This document shows positions 61,683 to 64,000 of a stretch of DNA of 64,000 nucleotides, in pieces. Source of the stretch: Steinernema hermaphroditum (lineage: Eukaryota; Nematoda; Chromadorea; Rhabditida; Steinernematidae); contig CM059622.1 in the NCBI GenBank assembly GCA_030435675.1, forward strand, positions 7,936,001-8,000,000, in the 5' to 3' direction. The notes under the pieces are model-generated. The model saw nothing but the letters and a program-made list of their open reading frames with translations. It was not told the DNA's origin and ran no database searches. The translations under genes were made by a program, and so were the position numbers. Numbering within the stretch: position 1 is the first letter of the stretch; the number at the start of each line of letters is the position of its first letter.

Positions 61683-62702
61683 ATGCTCTACTCGATGACC
61701 GATGTCGACAACTCCGCCGCCAACTACCGGCAGGTGATCAAGCCGACCTGTGACGCTGCCGCCACCTCGGCTTTCCTGGAGCAGGGCTGGCCGGCACCCC
61801 CTCATCACACGGCCTACCCGGGACAGCCGCCTTCTGCCGCCGGACACCATCAGTTCCCCTTCCTCTTCCCGGCGCAACACGAATGGGCCGCCTACAACCC
61901 CCACCACCAGATGCACTTCCCGCAGGCGCACCTCCAGCAGGCCTCGGTCTCTGACGAGGCCGCGGCCCTCGGCCTCGCCGCCTCCTCCGTCGCCTCCGAA
62001 CTGAAGCTGGAGCCCGAGCGGCCCGACGTCATCCAGCGGCTCTCCGCCGTCGCCCCCCACGGCTGGCCGTCCTACCCGTCCGCCTTCGTGTCCGGCTGCG
62101 CCTCCGGTGCCGACGACAGCAGCGTCGGGGGCTCGACACACCTCGGCGACGACACCGACTCCACGTGCTCTGAGGACCTGGAGGCCTTCGCCAAGACCTT
62201 CAAACAGCGGCGCATCAAGCTCGGCTACACACAGGCGGACGTCGGCCTCGCTCTCGGGACCCTCTACGGGAACGTCTTCTCCCAGACGACCATCTGCCGC
62301 TTCGAAGCCCTCCAGCTCAGCTTCAAGAATATGTGCAAGCTGAAGCCGCTGCTCTACAAGTGGCTCGAGGAAGCCGACTCAACCAGCTCCACGCCCAATA
62401 GCGCCTTCGAGAAGATGACGGGTCAGGGCGGACGGAAGCGCAAGAAGCGGACGTCGATCGAGGTGCAGGTGAAGAGCCGCCTCGAGTACCATTTCCAGAA
62501 GAACCCGAAGCCGAACGCGCAGGAGATCACCGCCGTGGCAATGGACCTGCAGCTCGAGAAGGAGGTCGTCCGCGTCTGGTTCTGCAACCGTCGCCAGAAG
62601 GAGAAGCGCATGACGCCTCAGTACCAGGCCGACATGCTGCTCGCCTCCGGCGCCCCCTACTCCTCCGAGTCCTCCTCCGGCGCCTTCCCCGGCTATTCCT
62701 AA
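61683..62702 (+). CDS. ceh-6: Class III POU-homeodomain transcription factor (ceh-6/Brn-type)
   Basis: Nuclear DNA-binding regulator of neurons and excretory cells in nematodes. A single uninterrupted frame of 339 residues from ATG 61683. The N-terminus is Ala/His/Pro-rich. POU-specific domain at about 163-232 ([20 protein letters not shown], ...[20 protein letters not shown]); linker with a basic RKRKKRTS; homeodomain at about 251-310 with helix 3 [17 protein letters not shown]. The linker and the VWFCNRRQ recognition helix are those of POU class III (Brn1/2/4, Drosophila vvl). Codon third positions are strongly GC. No intron is seen, as in vertebrate class III genes. The orthology to ceh-6 is by class only. 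Confidence 0.9.
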   Translation: MLYSMTDVDNSAANYRQVIKPTCDAAATSAFLEQGWPAPPHHTAYPGQPPSAAGHHQFPFLFPAQHEWAAYNPHHQMHFPQAHLQQASVSDEAAALGLAASSVASELKLEPERPDVIQRLSAVAPHGWPSYPSAFVSGCASGADDSSVGGSTHLGDDTDSTCSEDLEAFAKTFKQRRIKLGYTQADVGLALGTLYGNVFSQTTICRFEALQLSFKNMCKLKPLLYKWLEEADSTSSTPNSAFEKMTGQGGRKRKKRTSIEVQVKSRLEYHFQKNPKPNAQEITAVAMDLQLEKEVVRVWFCNRRQKEKRMTPQYQADMLLASGAPYSSESSSGAFPGYS

Positions 62703-63349
62703 GTCCCGCCGGCGCCTCCCCTCACTCACACGGGCCTCCGAGTTATTTATTCGAAAGTATTTGAGATTCCCTCTCCATATTATTTATCGTTTGTAATTAC
62801 GTCGTCGAAAGGTCTATAAAGAAACTTCTACCGAAACAAGAGGCCTACCGTAGTCCGTCGTGTCACTCGCCGCGACTTTCTTCGCCCCGTTTTTTGCCGT
62901 TATGGGAACGCGTCGCAGACGGAGAAGTGGCAACAAATTTGGCGGGAACGGTGCCGCAGGCAGATGTCCGCACTTTCCCCTTTCGGGCCTTCCTCAGCTG
63001 CACGTATCAATCTTCATTCCAGCGGCGGACAAGGTCGGCGCCGCTGTCCACTTGAGGATCGCTTGCGGCGACGGATTACGGTGGAGTGAAAGGTCGGACT
63101 CTGTGTCAAGATGCGATTAGGATCATGACAATGCCCCGCTGCCCCCTCGAGAGGGAAGACAAAAGCCGCGTTGAGGGGATTTGGTAATCCGTGCACCCAC
63201 TGTTTGCCTTTTCGCGGCGCGCCCCGTCGCGGCTACTGTATGCACGGGAAAGGTGTGAAATTTATCAAACGACAACAAATAATGGGTCACAGTGACGTCG
63301 CGCACAGAAGTCACGCAAACCAGTCATCACAATCAATACATTGGTCAAA
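62703..63349. other. Intergenic region between POU gene and CDC5L
   Basis: Convergent 3' regions: the POU transcript on the plus strand and CDC5L on the minus strand. One CTACCGTAGTCC motif at 62844. No gene or element was recognised. Confidence 0.5.
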
Positions 63350-63940
63350 TTAACTCTCCTGCTCCTTGTAGTTCACAGCTTCTGCGGATACGGTAGCTTG
63401 TTGTCGTACTTCTGCCTGCTCGAACTTCCATCGAATGTCTTGAAGGGCGCCGTACCTCTTCTGCAGTTCTCGTTCGCGCTCGTGTTGCTTCTCAATCTGC
63501 AAGGAATGCGTGAGCTAGCGAACTTGAAGGTTCAACTCACGTCAAGGGTCAACTTGTGGATTCGCTTGGCGATGGACTTATTCTCATGCACCGCGAGATT
63601 CTTGAACGTGTCCAGCTCCATGTAGAGGGAAGTGCGCTCGTTCTGGAGATCGGTCAGTTTCTTCGTGAGCCCGTTTGCGATGTTCTTCAAATATCGATTC
63701 ATAAACTGTCACCCGGAGTGAACTCACCGTGTAGCCTCCCAGTTTAACCTTCAGTCGTTTCTCCATCTTTGCCGTCTTCTTCGCTCTCCTATTCATCCAG
63801 TCGCGATACAACTGAAACCAAGGAAGTACGTTTAATTTGCATAATACCCACCTCATTATTGGCAAAATGAAAAATAACTCTCCCTTCATTGACCGCTTCC
63901 TCAGGGAACAAGAAAAGACAATTACAAGCGGTCTCGCATT
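63350..63940 (-). CDS. CDC5L C-terminal exons (partial at window edge)
   Basis: CDC5L is a Myb-like core protein of the PRP19 complex of the spliceosome, nuclear. Exons on the minus strand: 63728-63811 (RRAKKTAKMEKRLKVKLGGY), 63541-63684 (NIANGLTKKLTDLQNERTSL, HENKSIAKRIHKLTLD) and 63350-63496 (IEKQHERERELQKRYGALQD), with the stop TAA at 63352-63350. The order matches the C-terminus of human CDC5L ([33 protein letters not shown]). A further exon, ending at 63852, reads LFLFPEEAVNEGRVIFHFAN in the same frame; its 5' end and its fit to the family are unsure. The Myb domains lie outside the window. The last 13 residues contain a CTACCGTATCC word and might be intronic. Confidence 0.75.
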
Positions 63941-64000
63941 TCGCCCGCAAGAGTCATCTTACGCCACACCCACTATTACCGTAGTCGATCCCGTTATTGC

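Overview
The window is nuclear DNA of a nematode, most likely a free-living rhabditid-type worm; I cannot name the species. The evidence is spliced genes with very short introns (about 40-50 bp, GT...TTTCAG), a degenerin-type DEG/ENaC channel with the MEC-4/UNC-8 layout, a cuticlin-like ZP-domain gene, and conserved eukaryotic genes (PSMD13/RPN9, DXO/RAI1, UPF0561, MTG2, RTCB, PINX1, a class III POU homeobox gene, the CDC5L C-terminus). Exon boundaries were worked out by hand from splice signals and family similarity. No prokaryotic operon, RBS or CRISPR logic applies.

Layout. 0-2.2 kb: a palindromic DNA element with two head-to-tail Helitrons inside. 2.5-6.5 kb (minus): degenerin. 7.2-8.5 kb (minus): PSMD13. 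8.9-12.6 kb: inverted-repeat elements carrying tRNA-like Pol III promoter boxes, plus MITEs. 12.8-25.5 kb: a transposon graveyard and nursery. It holds a MULE C-terminus joined to an OTU protease, a Helitron helicase relic, a tyrosine recombinase, a hAT element with a clean 8-bp target duplication, and a MULE with an unbroken spliced reading frame whose inverted termini are tandem-repeat arrays. 25.6-26.9 kb: DXO. 26.9-31 kb: no gene recognised. 31-33.7 kb: UPF0561 and MTG2. 33.7-46.3 kb: ABCC (MRP) fragments and a disabled MRP gene, hAT fragments, a large tRNA-box foldback element, a possible chemoreceptor exon and a mariner. 46.8-49.9 kb: ZP/cuticlin gene convergent with RTCB. 49.9-55.1 kb: MITEs. 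55.4-58.3 kb: two tandem membrane metallophosphoesterases. 58.5-59.6 kb: PINX1. 61.7-62.7 kb: POU-III gene. 63.3 kb to the end: CDC5L 3' exons on the minus strand.

The most unusual signals are: (1) three genes with an in-frame TGA where the family has Trp, with good coding sequence continuing beyond it in at least two; (2) the MULE with array termini; (3) the Helitron concatemer with a matching near-empty site 50 kb away; (4) an OTU protease domain next to a MULE transposase; (5) a family of foldback elements whose arms carry tRNA promoter boxes; (6) a dispersed CTACCGTA motif clustered around the POU gene.

The host genes look like ordinary housekeeping, neuronal and cuticle genes with no evident joint pathway. 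What unites the window is repeated insertion and nesting of rolling-circle, cut-and-paste and foldback elements between short, compact genes.
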